A stretch of 64,000 nt of DNA from Helicobacter didelphidarum (GCF_003364195.1 NZ_NXLQ01000001.1:1-64000); one strand, 5' to 3'; shown: positions 18,659 to 28,390, numbered from the stretch's first letter. A program made the numbers and translations. The notes: a model not told the origin generated them from the sequence alone.

Positions 18659-18974
18659 AATAGCTCCTTATAAACCATAGCCTTTATTTTTGTATTTTAG
18701 ATTCTAAAAACTTAAATATTAGATATAATTTTAGCTTTATATTGCTAATTAAGCAATATAAAGTGTTAAATTTCAAGGGTCAAGGGTAATGTTCTCATAC
18801 AGATTACAAAATTAAAGCACTAATAATAACAAATTTATTATTAACCAATAGATTATGAAATACTACTTAGTAAATATAATATTATGATAAAATTTAAATA
18901 AACTTTTAAGACTCTCATTTGAAGTTTTGTTATAACTCATTTATATAGTTTAAGTTAAGCTACGGAGTAAATAT
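18659..18974. other. Divergent intergenic region
   Basis: About 315 bp between the gtrB-like gene (minus) and the pseudopilin-like gene (plus). It probably holds both promoters. No RNA gene or hairpin was recognised. Confidence 0.45.
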
Positions 18975-19259
18975 ATGCAGGAAATGAAAATAAGCAAAGC
19001 ATTTCTTAGCATTGACATAGCCTTTGCACTAATAATCATGTCTTTTGCATTTATACTCTTATTGATTATTCAAAATGATATTTCACAAGAAATGCAGCGA
19101 GAAGATATTTCTGATATTCAAAACACCAATCAATATCTTTTTGATATGATAAAAGTAGATCGGGGACGAAATCACATGCTTTCTACGAATAAGCAGATTC
19201 AGTATCAACTTAAGTTATACGAAACACAGGGGAAAATAAAATTATATTATTTTGAATAA
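18975..19259 (+). CDS. Pseudopilin-like small membrane protein
   Basis: 94 aa. A short basic leader (MQEMKISKA) is followed by FLSIDIAFALIIMSFAFIL and a further hydrophobic run, then a small polar domain. This resembles a type IV pilin/pseudopilin N-terminus (K-G/A-F-x-L-I-E), with Asp where pilins have Glu at +5 and Ala where they have Gly at -1. GGAG precedes the start. Processing by a prepilin peptidase and a role in secretion or DNA uptake are inferences. A plain single-pass membrane protein is the alternative. Confidence 0.6.
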   Translation: MQEMKISKAFLSIDIAFALIIMSFAFILLLIIQNDISQEMQREDISDIQNTNQYLFDMIKVDRGRNHMLSTNKQIQYQLKLYETQGKIKLYYFE

Positions 19260-19495
19260 ATTATTACTTATGAAAATATTTTTAAAATATATTTATAAGT
19301 AATAACTATATATGTTATTGAGTGTTTGATTTTAGGTAACAAGATTTCAAGAAACCATTTACTTAAATATTACTTAACTTATGCATTATGCTAAATGTTT
19401 TTAATAGCAAATTTAGAGATGTTTATTGATCGTTACTAAGTTATAGTAATATTTAAGAAATAGTTTAATTCAATTATGAGAATAAGGAAGTCAAT

Positions 19496-20080
19496 ATGAG
19501 CTTAACTTTAGTAAAAAAAGAAATGCAAACACATGTAGAAGTAGCACAAAAAAGTCTTGATGAACTTTCATCAACTCTGCACGATGTTGCAAAAGCCATT
19601 ATAAAAACATTAAAAAATGGCAAGAAATTACTTATTTGTGGAAATGGTGGTAGTGCCGCAGATAGTCAGCATTTTGCAGCAGAGCTTACAGGAAGATACA
19701 AAAGGGAACGCAAGGGGATTAAGGCAATAGCACTTAGCACAGATACTTCAGCATTAACTGCCATAGCGAATGATTATGGGTATGAATATGTTTTTAGCCG
19801 TCAGGCTGAAGCTCTCCTTGATGAAGGAGATATTTTGTTTGGAATCTCAACAAGTGGCAACTCCAAAAATGTTATCAATGCTTTTGAAACTGCGAATAGG
19901 ATTGGTTGTTTAACGATTTCGCTAACAGGTAGAGATGGTGGTAAGATGAAGAGTGTATCTGACTATAATATTATCATTCCAAGTAATGATACCCCACGCA
20001 TTCAAGAAATGCATATTCTATGTATCCATATTCTTTGTGAGATTATTGAAAGGAATTTCATGGAGAAAATAGAACAATAA
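19496..20080 (+). CDS. gmhA: Phosphoheptose isomerase
   Basis: 194 aa, full length. The SIS domain has [20 protein letters not shown] (around 50-69) and STSGNSKN (around 122-129), both characteristic of GmhA, with zinc ligands expected at H and E. It converts sedoheptulose 7-phosphate to D-glycero-D-manno-heptose 7-phosphate for the LPS core or ADP-heptose. The ribosome-binding site AAGGAAG is good. Other heptose genes (hldE, gmhB) are not adjacent. Confidence 0.95.
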   Translation: MSLTLVKKEMQTHVEVAQKSLDELSSTLHDVAKAIIKTLKNGKKLLICGNGGSAADSQHFAAELTGRYKRERKGIKAIALSTDTSALTAIANDYGYEYVFSRQAEALLDEGDILFGISTSGNSKNVINAFETANRIGCLTISLTGRDGGKMKSVSDYNIIIPSNDTPRIQEMHILCIHILCEIIERNFMEKIEQ

Positions 20081-20431
20081 TATTTACTTTTGTATGTAAA
20101 AATTAGATTATTCTTGAGATAAAGATATACTTTCTTGTAAGTCATTGTGTATAATCATTTGTCCAGAATCTAGTTTTTAATTGTAATTTATTTTACATTT
20201 TATAACTTTTCATATTAATGTCGAACAAAAAATATTTGCAGTATTTTCTCATATACAAAACTTTCACATTCAATCTAAGTCTTATTGAAGAGATTCATAA
20301 TAAAAATTTTATGCCCTAAAAACACAACCACTTCTTTTTATAAACTTATAAACATATTGATATTTTTTTAAATTAACAAAAAGTAGATAAAATTAAGAGC
20401 AAAAATCATTAATAACTTAAGTGGAAAAAGC
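20081..20431. other. Intergenic region upstream of feoB
   Basis: 350 bp, very AT-rich. A Fur site is expected for feoB, but no single copy can be called with confidence in such AT-rich DNA. Confidence 0.4.
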
Positions 20432-22750
20432 ATGAAAAAAATTACTATTGTTTTGGTAGGACAACCAAATGTTGGCAAGAGTTCGTTAATTAACGCAATT
20501 AGCGGAGCAAAAATGCGTGTAGGGAACTTTAGTGGTGTAACCATTGAAAAAGCAGAAAAAACATTTCATCATAAAGATTATATGATAAATATAGTTGATT
20601 TACCCGGAACCTTTGCATTGAATGGCTATACAATGGAAGAAAAAGTTTGTAAGCAATTTCTTCTTCATGAATATTATGATGTGATTCTAAATGTCCTTGA
20701 TGCTACGAATTTAGAACGCAATCTTATTCTTACTTTGCAACTTAAAGAATTGCAGAAACAAACCAACAAAAAAATCTTTGTTGCACTCAATATGATTGAT
20801 GAGGCGAAAAACGATGGTTTAGAAATTGATATAGAGTTATTATCCAAACAATTAGGTCTTGAAGTGTGTGCGGTATCATCTGTAAAAGAACATAATCTTG
20901 ATATGCTACTTGATGGCATAATTGCACTTTATGAACAAACTTCTTTATGCAATAGAGATTCTATGAACAATACTATAAAAGTTAAAGAATCTCCTAGTTT
21001 GAATGATAGGATAGAGAATATTTCACAAATAAATCATAATTTAGAATTGAATAATCAAACAAATAAACCTTTACTGAAAAACTTTTCTCAACTACCAAAC
21101 ACAGACCGCAAAACAAATTTTAATACCATAACAATCACGAGTCAGAATGCATTACTAGCAAGGAATATTGCTACTTCTGTACAGAAAAATTCAGCACATC
21201 GTGGAAAATATACAAAAGCATTAGACTCTATCTTGTTGCATAGATTTTGGAGCGTTCCGATTTTCTTGTTTGCCATGTTTATTGTATTTGAGGTAAGTTT
21301 TGAATTAGGGAAATTTTTACAAGATTTATTTATGGACGAAGTTGTTGGACCATTGGCTACTTGGAGTAAAACAATAATTCACAATGAATTGCTTGGCTCT
21401 TTAATTGGAGATGGTGTAATCAATGGTGTTGGGACAGTTGTTGGATTTTTACCGCTTATTGCTACACTTTTTTTAGGACTTACACTTCTTGAGGGTAGTG
21501 GTTATATGGCACGCATTGCATTTATGCTTGATGGTTTATTGTTCCATTTTGGTTTGCATGGGAGGAGTTTCGTCCCGTTAGTTCTTGGTTTTGGGTGTAG
21601 TGTGCCAGCTTATATGGCTACACGCACTTTACAAAATCAAAGGGATAAATTACTGACACTTTTTATTATTGGTTTTATGAGTTGTAGTGCACGTATGCCA
21701 ATTTATTTACTTTTTGTAAGTGCATTTTTTGCTACAAAATATGCAGGTATCATTATGTTTGCAATTTATGTTGGTGGTGTATTAATTGCTTTATGTCTTG
21801 CTTGGGTGCTTAAAAAACTTGTATTCAAGGGAAATGCGGAACCTTTTGTCATGGATATGCCAAGATACCGCATACCAACTTTACGAGTCATATGGTTTAG
21901 CGTTTGGGGTAAGAGCTATATGTTTTTACGAAAAGCAGGAAGTGTGATTCTGATTGGTGCAGTGTTTGTGTGGGCATTGGCGAGTTTTCCACAAAGCAAT
22001 TCAATCGCTCAAGAATATAGCAATAAAATGGCTTTTATTGAAAGTTTAGGCAAAAAAGATATTCAATCTTCTGATATAGATATACATGAAAAACAAGATT
22101 TCAATCAGAGTGTTCCAGACATTAATGAAAAAGATTCTGGTAATAATTCACTTGATTTTTTGCAAACTTTTGATAAGAACAAGCTTTTACGCGATTTAGG
22201 GTTAGAATCTTTTATGCTAGATGATACTACAAAAATGCAACAAAAAGATTCCCAAATAGATATTTTTCACGATAAAATCCTAAGTGAAGAAGAAACTAAA
22301 AAAGCTCTCATAATACTCCAAAATGAAATGAAAGAAAAACAATTAGAATATAGTTTTGCTGGCAGATTAGGACATATAATGGAGCCATTGTTTGCTCCAT
22401 TAGGTTTTGATTGGAGGTTGTCTGTATCACTTATTACTGGCTTTGCTGCGAAAGAAATGGTTGTTACAACTTTAGGTGTACTGTATGCTTTGGGCGATGA
22501 AGTTGTTGATTCAGAAGATGACAACTTTGCATTACAAGAGACATTGAGAAAGCATATTGCATTGCCTGGTGCAGTTGCTTTTATCTTATTCATTATGCTT
22601 TATATCCCATGTTTTGCTGCTACGGCAACTTTTGCATACGAAAGTGGAAAAAAAATATATACATTTTATTTGTTGATTTTTACAACAGGTGTTGCATATT
22701 TTTTTGCGTATGTCGGACATGAGATTACAAGATTTATTCTTAATATTTAA
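20432..22750 (+). CDS. feoB: Ferrous iron transporter FeoB
   Basis: 772 aa. The N-terminal G domain has GQPNVGKSS (9-17), a G3 region DLPGTF and G4 NMID. The membrane domain has the Gate motifs FVPLVLGFGCSVPA and a second block near FAAKEMVVTTLG, with about 8-10 helices. It imports Fe2+ across the inner membrane. It is about 130 aa longer than typical Helicobacter FeoB because of two polar low-complexity insertions, one after the G domain (about 172-238) and one in a loop (about 527-630). feoA is absent nearby, as in H. pylori. Confidence 0.95.
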   Translation: MKKITIVLVGQPNVGKSSLINAISGAKMRVGNFSGVTIEKAEKTFHHKDYMINIVDLPGTFALNGYTMEEKVCKQFLLHEYYDVILNVLDATNLERNLILTLQLKELQKQTNKKIFVALNMIDEAKNDGLEIDIELLSKQLGLEVCAVSSVKEHNLDMLLDGIIALYEQTSLCNRDSMNNTIKVKESPSLNDRIENISQINHNLELNNQTNKPLLKNFSQLPNTDRKTNFNTITITSQNALLARNIATSVQKNSAHRGKYTKALDSILLHRFWSVPIFLFAMFIVFEVSFELGKFLQDLFMDEVVGPLATWSKTIIHNELLGSLIGDGVINGVGTVVGFLPLIATLFLGLTLLEGSGYMARIAFMLDGLLFHFGLHGRSFVPLVLGFGCSVPAYMATRTLQNQRDKLLTLFIIGFMSCSARMPIYLLFVSAFFATKYAGIIMFAIYVGGVLIALCLAWVLKKLVFKGNAEPFVMDMPRYRIPTLRVIWFSVWGKSYMFLRKAGSVILIGAVFVWALASFPQSNSIAQEYSNKMAFIESLGKKDIQSSDIDIHEKQDFNQSVPDINEKDSGNNSLDFLQTFDKNKLLRDLGLESFMLDDTTKMQQKDSQIDIFHDKILSEEETKKALIILQNEMKEKQLEYSFAGRLGHIMEPLFAPLGFDWRLSVSLITGFAAKEMVVTTLGVLYALGDEVVDSEDDNFALQETLRKHIALPGAVAFILFIMLYIPCFAATATFAYESGKKIYTFYLLIFTTGVAYFFAYVGHEITRFILNI

Positions 22751-22998
22751 GAATCATGATTTAAATTCAAAATTAACATTCACCAAAAACTGAAATATAT
22801 CTTTTAATAGATTGGTAGTTTGGATTTACATTGTTTGGCGATACTTTCATTGCCCCTAGTGAAACAAAAAATAAAATTGCTTCAATTATTCCATGTTAAA
22901 TTATGAATAAAAATATTGTAAAAAATTGTTCAATTCATATTGACATCTTTTTTTTTTGATAACATTCTGCTACAAATCATTTAATAATAAGGAACAAT
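22751..22998 (+). promoter_or_regulatory. Promoter region of the graspetide locus with T10 tract
   Basis: TTGACA (22940-22945) is a consensus -35. A run of 10 T (22948-22957) and GATAACATTC follow, where the -10 would lie. The spacing depends on tract length, so one-base slippage could change promoter strength, as known for poly-T promoters of Helicobacter adhesin genes. AAGGA (22989-22993) is the ribosome-binding site for the peptide. Confidence 0.5.
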
Positions 22999-23226
22999 AT
23001 GAGTATGAATCATAGCTTTGGAATTAAGGTATTTGCAGGTAAGTTTTTAGAGGATATACATGAAGACAATAGCGTAAATGGTCAATGGGATTGGAAACCT
23101 GCGAATAATGCTACTGATGTTTTTGCTAGTGGTGCTCCCACAGCTACACAGCAAAGCACATATAAAGATCAGAGGGATAATCAGAAAGATAGTGATAGAC
23201 CAAATGAGGGTTTGAAAGTTGTATAA
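22999..23226 (+). CDS. Candidate graspetide (microviridin-like) precursor peptide
   Basis: 75 aa. The leader contains VFAGKFLED (11-19), closely resembling the PFFARFLE helix by which microviridin precursors bind their ATP-grasp ligases (F, basic residue and FLE in the same spacing). The C-terminal third (about 45-75) is polar, with several Thr/Ser, Lys, Asp and Glu residues that could form ester and amide crosslinks. TYKDQRD (54-60) keeps the T, K (+2) and D (+6) spacing of the microviridin TxKxPSD core but lacks the P and S. The ATP-grasp gene starts 19 bp downstream. There is no signal peptide. Precursor identity is inferred from motif plus context; the product's function is unknown. Confidence 0.75.
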   Translation: MSMNHSFGIKVFAGKFLEDIHEDNSVNGQWDWKPANNATDVFASGAPTATQQSTYKDQRDNQKDSDRPNEGLKVV

Positions 23227-23245
23227 TTTGATGTAGGCTTGTAGC

Positions 23246-24190
23246 ATGATTCTTGTTGTGAGTGATGTCTTTGACGCACATGCTGATTTAGTATGTTCTC
23301 AATTAAATAAGGCATTTTTTAGATTGAATCTTGATATTGCTTCACTACAAAATACAAGTTTAAGTTTTGATGGTGAAAAATGGGAAATTATTTTCCAAGA
23401 TTCTAAGATTAAATCAACTGAAATATCTTGTATTTGGTTTAGACGAGCTTTTGTTGAACTCAATTCTCAAGAATATGAATTACAAAATGATATACATTTT
23501 AGGCTTTTTAAAAACGAATGGAACGCTATTTTAAATGGGCTTTGGGCATATTTAAAAAAGATTCCAGCACTTAATCCTCTCAAAGAAGCTTATGCTGGTG
23601 AAAACAAATTTTATCAAATTATGGTGGCTAAAGAAGTTGGCTTTCAATTACCCAAAATGTTAGTCAGCAATAAAAAGCAACAATGTATCAACTTCCTCAA
23701 ACAACAAAAAAGTATCTTTAAAGTATTCAATCAAGATTTCTATCTTAAAAATGAAAAATTAAAAGGTATCTACACAAATATAATAAGTCAGAGTGATTTT
23801 GATGACTTTGATGCAAGACAAAATCCCATTCTTTTGCAAGAATATGTAAGTAAATCTTATGAAGTTCGCTATACCTTTGTAGAGAACAAACACTTTGTTT
23901 GCAAAATTGATTCGCAACAATCAAAGATAGCAAATATAGATTGGCGTAAATATGATTTAGCTCATACACCGCATGAAGCTATAAAACCACCAGAAGAAAT
24001 TGCTATGAAAGTAAATCTATTTTCTCAACAAATGGGGCTTAAATATGGTGCAATAGATTTTATTGTCATGCCAAATAATACATGGATATTTTTAGAAATT
24101 AATTGTTTTGGGCAATGGATGTGGATTGAGACATTAAGTGGATTAAACATATCTCATGCGATAGCAAGTTGGTTAGATAGTTATAATTAA
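23246..24190 (+). CDS. MvdD-like ATP-grasp peptide ligase (graspetide synthetase)
   Basis: 314 aa. The N-terminal pre-ATP-grasp domain ends with the family signature IWFRR (63-67). The ATP-grasp core has QEYVSKSYEVRY (198-209), IDWR (231-234), GAIDFIV (268-274) and the metal/ATP motif LEINCFGQWMWIE (283-295), matching the EINPNGQWLWLE-type ending of microviridin and related maturases rather than RimK or D-Ala ligases. It would use ATP to activate Asp/Glu side chains of the precursor and close rings with Ser, Thr or Lys in the cytoplasm. Only one ligase is present; microviridin loci usually have two. No acetyltransferase, protease or ABC exporter adjoins it. Confidence 0.85.
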   Translation: MILVVSDVFDAHADLVCSQLNKAFFRLNLDIASLQNTSLSFDGEKWEIIFQDSKIKSTEISCIWFRRAFVELNSQEYELQNDIHFRLFKNEWNAILNGLWAYLKKIPALNPLKEAYAGENKFYQIMVAKEVGFQLPKMLVSNKKQQCINFLKQQKSIFKVFNQDFYLKNEKLKGIYTNIISQSDFDDFDARQNPILLQEYVSKSYEVRYTFVENKHFVCKIDSQQSKIANIDWRKYDLAHTPHEAIKPPEEIAMKVNLFSQQMGLKYGAIDFIVMPNNTWIFLEINCFGQWMWIETLSGLNISHAIASWLDSYN

Positions 24191-24497
24191 GTTTTCTACT
24201 TTAGAGAAGTAAAAGTATAGGCATACTAGATACACCATAATGTTGGGAATAATTTGGGATAATTGTTGAGCAAAACATATTCAAAGTATATTTATGTAGT
24301 GATGATTATAGTAGATGATACCCTCAATCTCTATTTGCATGATTCCAACATAGTTCTTATATTATTAATAAATCAGAGAAATATCGATGAAAAATATTAT
24401 TGTAGTCTTGATTTTAGCAAAAAATAAGACTACAAATATGAGAAAATTAAATAATTCATATTATAATTTTAGGACATTTTAATTTTTAGGAGATAAT
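24191..24497. other. Intergenic region before sodB
   Basis: About 300 bp, AT-rich. TATAAT-like sequence around 24461-24466 is a plausible sodB -10. No gene is seen. Confidence 0.4.
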
Positions 24498-25133
24498 ATG
24501 TTTGAATTACGAAAATTACCTTATGAAAAAGATTCTATGAAAGATTTTTTAACAATAGAAACTTTTGAATATCATTATGGAAAACATCATAATACTTATG
24601 TTGCAAATTTAAATAATTTAATTAAAGGTGGTGAGTTTGAAAATGCAGAGCTTTATGATATTATAAAAAAATCAAGTGGTGGATTGTTTAATAATGCGGC
24701 ACAAGTCTATAACCACGATTTTTATTGGGATTGTATTACACCAAGTTCTAGTGCATTGAGTCAAGAATTGCAAGATGCGATTACTGCAGAGTTTGGATCT
24801 CTTGAAGGATTTAAAGAAAAGTTTCTCCAAGCAGCCACAACGCTTTTTGGTGCAGGTTGGTGTTGGCTTGTTTATAATCCTGCAAACCATAAGTTAGAAA
24901 TCGTGCAAACAAGTAATGCGGCTACACCGGTTACAGAAGATAAGATTCCATTATTAGTAGTTGATGTGTGGGAACATGCTTATTATATTGATCACAGAAA
25001 CGCTCGTCCTGTATATTTGGAAAAGTTTTTTGCCCATATTCATTGGGCGTTTGTTTCTAAAGCTTATGAATGGGCAAAAAAAGAAGGAACAAAATCAATT
25101 AGATTTTATATGAATGAAATTCATAAAAAATAA
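24498..25133 (+). CDS. sodB: Superoxide dismutase [Fe]
   Basis: 211 aa. Metal ligands lie in the expected motifs: His in FEYHYGKHHNTYV, His in NHDFYWDCI and the DVWEHAYYID block (Asp and His). The AGWCWLV segment and absence of a signal peptide fit the cytoplasmic iron enzyme of Helicobacter. It dismutates superoxide and is central to aerotolerance in microaerophiles. The ribosome-binding site TAGGAG precedes the start. It is monocistronic, with long gaps on both sides. Confidence 0.96.
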   Translation: MFELRKLPYEKDSMKDFLTIETFEYHYGKHHNTYVANLNNLIKGGEFENAELYDIIKKSSGGLFNNAAQVYNHDFYWDCITPSSSALSQELQDAITAEFGSLEGFKEKFLQAATTLFGAGWCWLVYNPANHKLEIVQTSNAATPVTEDKIPLLVVDVWEHAYYIDHRNARPVYLEKFFAHIHWAFVSKAYEWAKKEGTKSIRFYMNEIHKK

Positions 25134-25505
25134 TTAATATAACTTTTGACAAATATATAAAGTTTCATTAAATCGAATAACTTAATAAAATGTTTTTATA
25201 ATACTCAAAATTTTTGCTTTGATTGTTTCATAATCTTTTAAGGTTTAAATGATAATAAAAGAATGTTATTGAAACAATCAAGCACAAATCAATAACTGAC
25301 AATAACTATAAAGTTAGTAATTATATGATATTTTTGTATAACTTTATTTAAAATTTCTTTCATAATACTTTCATTCAAAACTTACAAAACTTTATTATTT
25401 TCTTAGCAAAATTAGATTGAAATTCATTCATAAATGTTAGTATTTTAAAACAGATAAATTATATGATTTTATAAATAAATTAAAATCAATTTCTAAGGAT
25501 TTATT
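25134..25505. other. Intergenic region before uvrA
   Basis: 370 bp of AT-rich sequence. No ORF, RNA or clear terminator hairpin is recognised. Confidence 0.4.
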
Positions 25506-28307
25506 ATGCAAAATTACATTACAATAACAGGGGCAAAAGAAAATAACCTTAAAAATATTAATTTGAAAATACCTAAAAATAAACTTATTGTTTTTACAGG
25601 ACTTAGTGGTAGTGGAAAAAGCACACTCGCATTTGATACGCTTTATGCTGATGGGCAAAGACGTTATATCGAATCTCTTTCAAGTTATGTGCGACAATTT
25701 CTTGATAAGGTTGGAAAGCCAAATGTTGATAAAATAGAAGGGCTTACCCCAGCTATTGCAATTGACCAAAAAACGACCTCTAAAAACCCACGTTCAACGG
25801 TTGGAACAATCACTGAAATCTATGACTATTTACGCCTTTTGTATGCTCGTGTAGGAGAACAACATTGTAATGTTTGTGGTGAAAAAATTAGCTCAATGAG
25901 TGCAACAGATATTATTAATGAGGTATTAAAATTACCTATGGATTCTAAGCTTATCATCTATGCGCCACTTGTTAAAGAGAAAAGGGGGAGTTTCCATGAT
26001 AAGTTAGAATCTTTGCGTGCAAAGGGTTATATTCGTGCAAAAATCAATGGTGTTATTACGCGACTTGATGAAGAAATTACTCTTACAAAAACAAAAAAAC
26101 ATACAATCAGTTTAGTTATTGATCGTGTTGTATTAAATGATTCAAACAAAACGCGAATCGCACAAGCCATAGAATCTGGACTAAAAGAATCTTATGGCGA
26201 AATTGAGGTAGAAATTTTGCATGATGAAAGTGAAAACGAGTTAATTCATTATAGCGAACACTTGGCATGTTTCCATTGCAAGGTAAGTTTTGAAGAATTA
26301 GAACCTCTTGCTTTTTCATTTAATTCTCCAAAAGGTGCATGTAAGGAATGTGGTGGACTTGGTATGAAATATAGTCTTGATACAAATTGCGTTGTTGATA
26401 AAAATGAGCCAATGAATAAAGGGGGGCTGAAATTTATTTTTGGATTTAATAAAAGTTATTATTATGCACTTTTTGAGGGATTTTGCAAAGCATATAATAT
26501 TAATCCTGCAGATTCTTTTAATGATTTAAATCTGGAAACACAAAATGCACTGCTTTATGGTAGCACCAAACAAATTGAGGTGCAATGGAGAAATTCTCAA
26601 ATTAAGCAAATATGGCGTGGTGTATTGCAAATCGCACTTGATATTTTAAAAGATGATGCAACAGATTATATGGTAGAAAAGACTTGTCCTTCATGCAAGG
26701 GCAATCGACTAACCCCTCAATCTCTTAGTGTGCAGGTTGCCAATAAAAATATTGCTGAAATCATCAATATGCCAATACAAAATTGCTATGAGTTTTTTAA
26801 TGATTTTGAAAATTTTGATTATCTTAGCAATCAACAAAAACAGATTTCCACTTCGATTCTTAAGGAAATTAAAGAAAGACTCTTTTTTCTCTATGATGTG
26901 GGATTGGGTTATCTCACACTTCATAGAGATGCTCGTAGTATTAGCGGTGGAGAAAGCCAAAGAATCCGTATTGCTAGTCAAATAGGTAGTGGTTTAACAG
27001 GAGTAATGTATGTGCTTGATGAACCAAGTATTGGACTGCATGAAAGGGATACGCTCAAGCTTATTAAAACCTTAAAATCACTACAAGAAAAAGGAAATAC
27101 AGTGTTGGTTGTCGAACATGACAAGGAAACTATTTTAAATGCAGATTTTATTGTAGATATTGGTCCTGGAGCTGGAATTTATGGTGGAGAAGTCGTTTTT
27201 AGCGGAAGTGTGAAAGATTTGCTAAAGACAAAGACACTTTCAGCACAATATCTTAATGGACAAAAAGAAATTTCTTACCATTATAATCGCACTCAAGACA
27301 AATGGCTTGAAATGAGCAAAGTAACATTACATAATCTCAATAATGTAAGTGTGAAGATTCCATTATCAAACTTTGTGTGTATTACAGGAGTAAGTGGAAG
27401 TGGCAAAAGCTCCCTAATCTTGCAAACATTGTTGCCTGTGGCACAGGAATTACTTAATCATAGAAAAAAAACGAAGGCAAATAATGGTGTAGAAATTAAA
27501 GGATTAGAGAATCTTGATAAAGTAATTTATCTTGATCAGAGTCCTATTGGGCGCACACCGCGTAGTAATCCTAGCACATATACAGGGTTGATGGATGACA
27601 TTCGTAATCTCTATGTCGAAACAAAAGAATCAAAAATTAGAGGATATAGTGCAGGTCGTTTTAGTTTTAATGTGAAAGGTGGGAGATGTGAAAAATGTCA
27701 GGGTGAGGGTGAAATCAAAATTGAAATGCATTTTCTTCCCGATGTAATGGTGCAATGTGATTCTTGCAAGGGTGCACGTTATAATGCACAAACGCTTGAG
27801 ATTCTCTATCGTGGAAAAAATATTGCAGATGTTTTGAACATGAGTGTTGATGAAGCAATTGAATTTTTTGCAAAGATTCCAAAAATTCACAATCGTTTAA
27901 AAACTTTACAGGCAGTGGGGCTTGGTTATATTAAGCTTGGGCAAAGCTCACTTACCCTTAGTGGTGGTGAAGCTCAAAGAATAAAATTAAGCAAAGAGCT
28001 AAGTCGTAAAGATACAGGGAAGACACTTTATATTCTTGATGAACCTACAACAGGGTTGCATTTCGCTGATGTTGATAAGCTTACCGGCGTTATTCACCAT
28101 CTTGTTAGTCTCGGAAATTCTGCGGTAGTAATAGAACATAACCTTGATGTTATTAAAAATGCAGATTATATCATTGATATGGGACCTGAAGGGGGAAGTG
28201 GAGGTGGATTAGTGGTAGATTGTGGTAGAGTGCAAGATTTGATTAAAAATCGTAAAAAAAGTCGGAGTTATACAGCAGAATTCCTCTATAAAGAGTGCAA
28301 GAAATAA
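25506..28307 (+). CDS. uvrA: Excinuclease ABC subunit A
   Basis: 933 aa, full length. Two ABC ATPase modules carry Walker A motifs GLSGSGKS (around 32-39) and GVSGSGKS (around 630-637). The ABC signatures are ISGGESQR and LSGGEAQR. Zinc-binding cysteine pairs are present (CFHC/CKEC in the first module, CEKC/CDSC in the second). It recognises DNA damage with UvrB in nucleotide excision repair. It stands alone, convergent with the LapB-like gene. Confidence 0.98.
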   Translation: MQNYITITGAKENNLKNINLKIPKNKLIVFTGLSGSGKSTLAFDTLYADGQRRYIESLSSYVRQFLDKVGKPNVDKIEGLTPAIAIDQKTTSKNPRSTVGTITEIYDYLRLLYARVGEQHCNVCGEKISSMSATDIINEVLKLPMDSKLIIYAPLVKEKRGSFHDKLESLRAKGYIRAKINGVITRLDEEITLTKTKKHTISLVIDRVVLNDSNKTRIAQAIESGLKESYGEIEVEILHDESENELIHYSEHLACFHCKVSFEELEPLAFSFNSPKGACKECGGLGMKYSLDTNCVVDKNEPMNKGGLKFIFGFNKSYYYALFEGFCKAYNINPADSFNDLNLETQNALLYGSTKQIEVQWRNSQIKQIWRGVLQIALDILKDDATDYMVEKTCPSCKGNRLTPQSLSVQVANKNIAEIINMPIQNCYEFFNDFENFDYLSNQQKQISTSILKEIKERLFFLYDVGLGYLTLHRDARSISGGESQRIRIASQIGSGLTGVMYVLDEPSIGLHERDTLKLIKTLKSLQEKGNTVLVVEHDKETILNADFIVDIGPGAGIYGGEVVFSGSVKDLLKTKTLSAQYLNGQKEISYHYNRTQDKWLEMSKVTLHNLNNVSVKIPLSNFVCITGVSGSGKSSLILQTLLPVAQELLNHRKKTKANNGVEIKGLENLDKVIYLDQSPIGRTPRSNPSTYTGLMDDIRNLYVETKESKIRGYSAGRFSFNVKGGRCEKCQGEGEIKIEMHFLPDVMVQCDSCKGARYNAQTLEILYRGKNIADVLNMSVDEAIEFFAKIPKIHNRLKTLQAVGLGYIKLGQSSLTLSGGEAQRIKLSKELSRKDTGKTLYILDEPTTGLHFADVDKLTGVIHHLVSLGNSAVVIEHNLDVIKNADYIIDMGPEGGSGGGLVVDCGRVQDLIKNRKKSRSYTAEFLYKECKK

Positions 28308-28390
28308 TCGATTGTTATTGTTAATAATCATGCAATACATTATTTACTGATTGTTGAGTGTAGAAAAAAATTATAAATTTTATAAAAAAT

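Noticed and set aside
20081-20431. Fur box upstream of feoB
   Set aside because: The region is so AT-rich that many weak matches to the AT-rich Fur consensus arise; none stands out.
22834-22853. Sigma-54 promoter (GG...GC) upstream of the graspetide locus
   Set aside because: The GG to GC distance is about 15 instead of 12, so the spacing is wrong.
22999-24190. ATP-grasp protein as RimK, glutathione synthetase or D-Ala ligase
   Set aside because: The IWFRR pre-domain and EINCFGQWMW ending, plus the adjacent peptide with FLE motif, fit graspetide ligases better.
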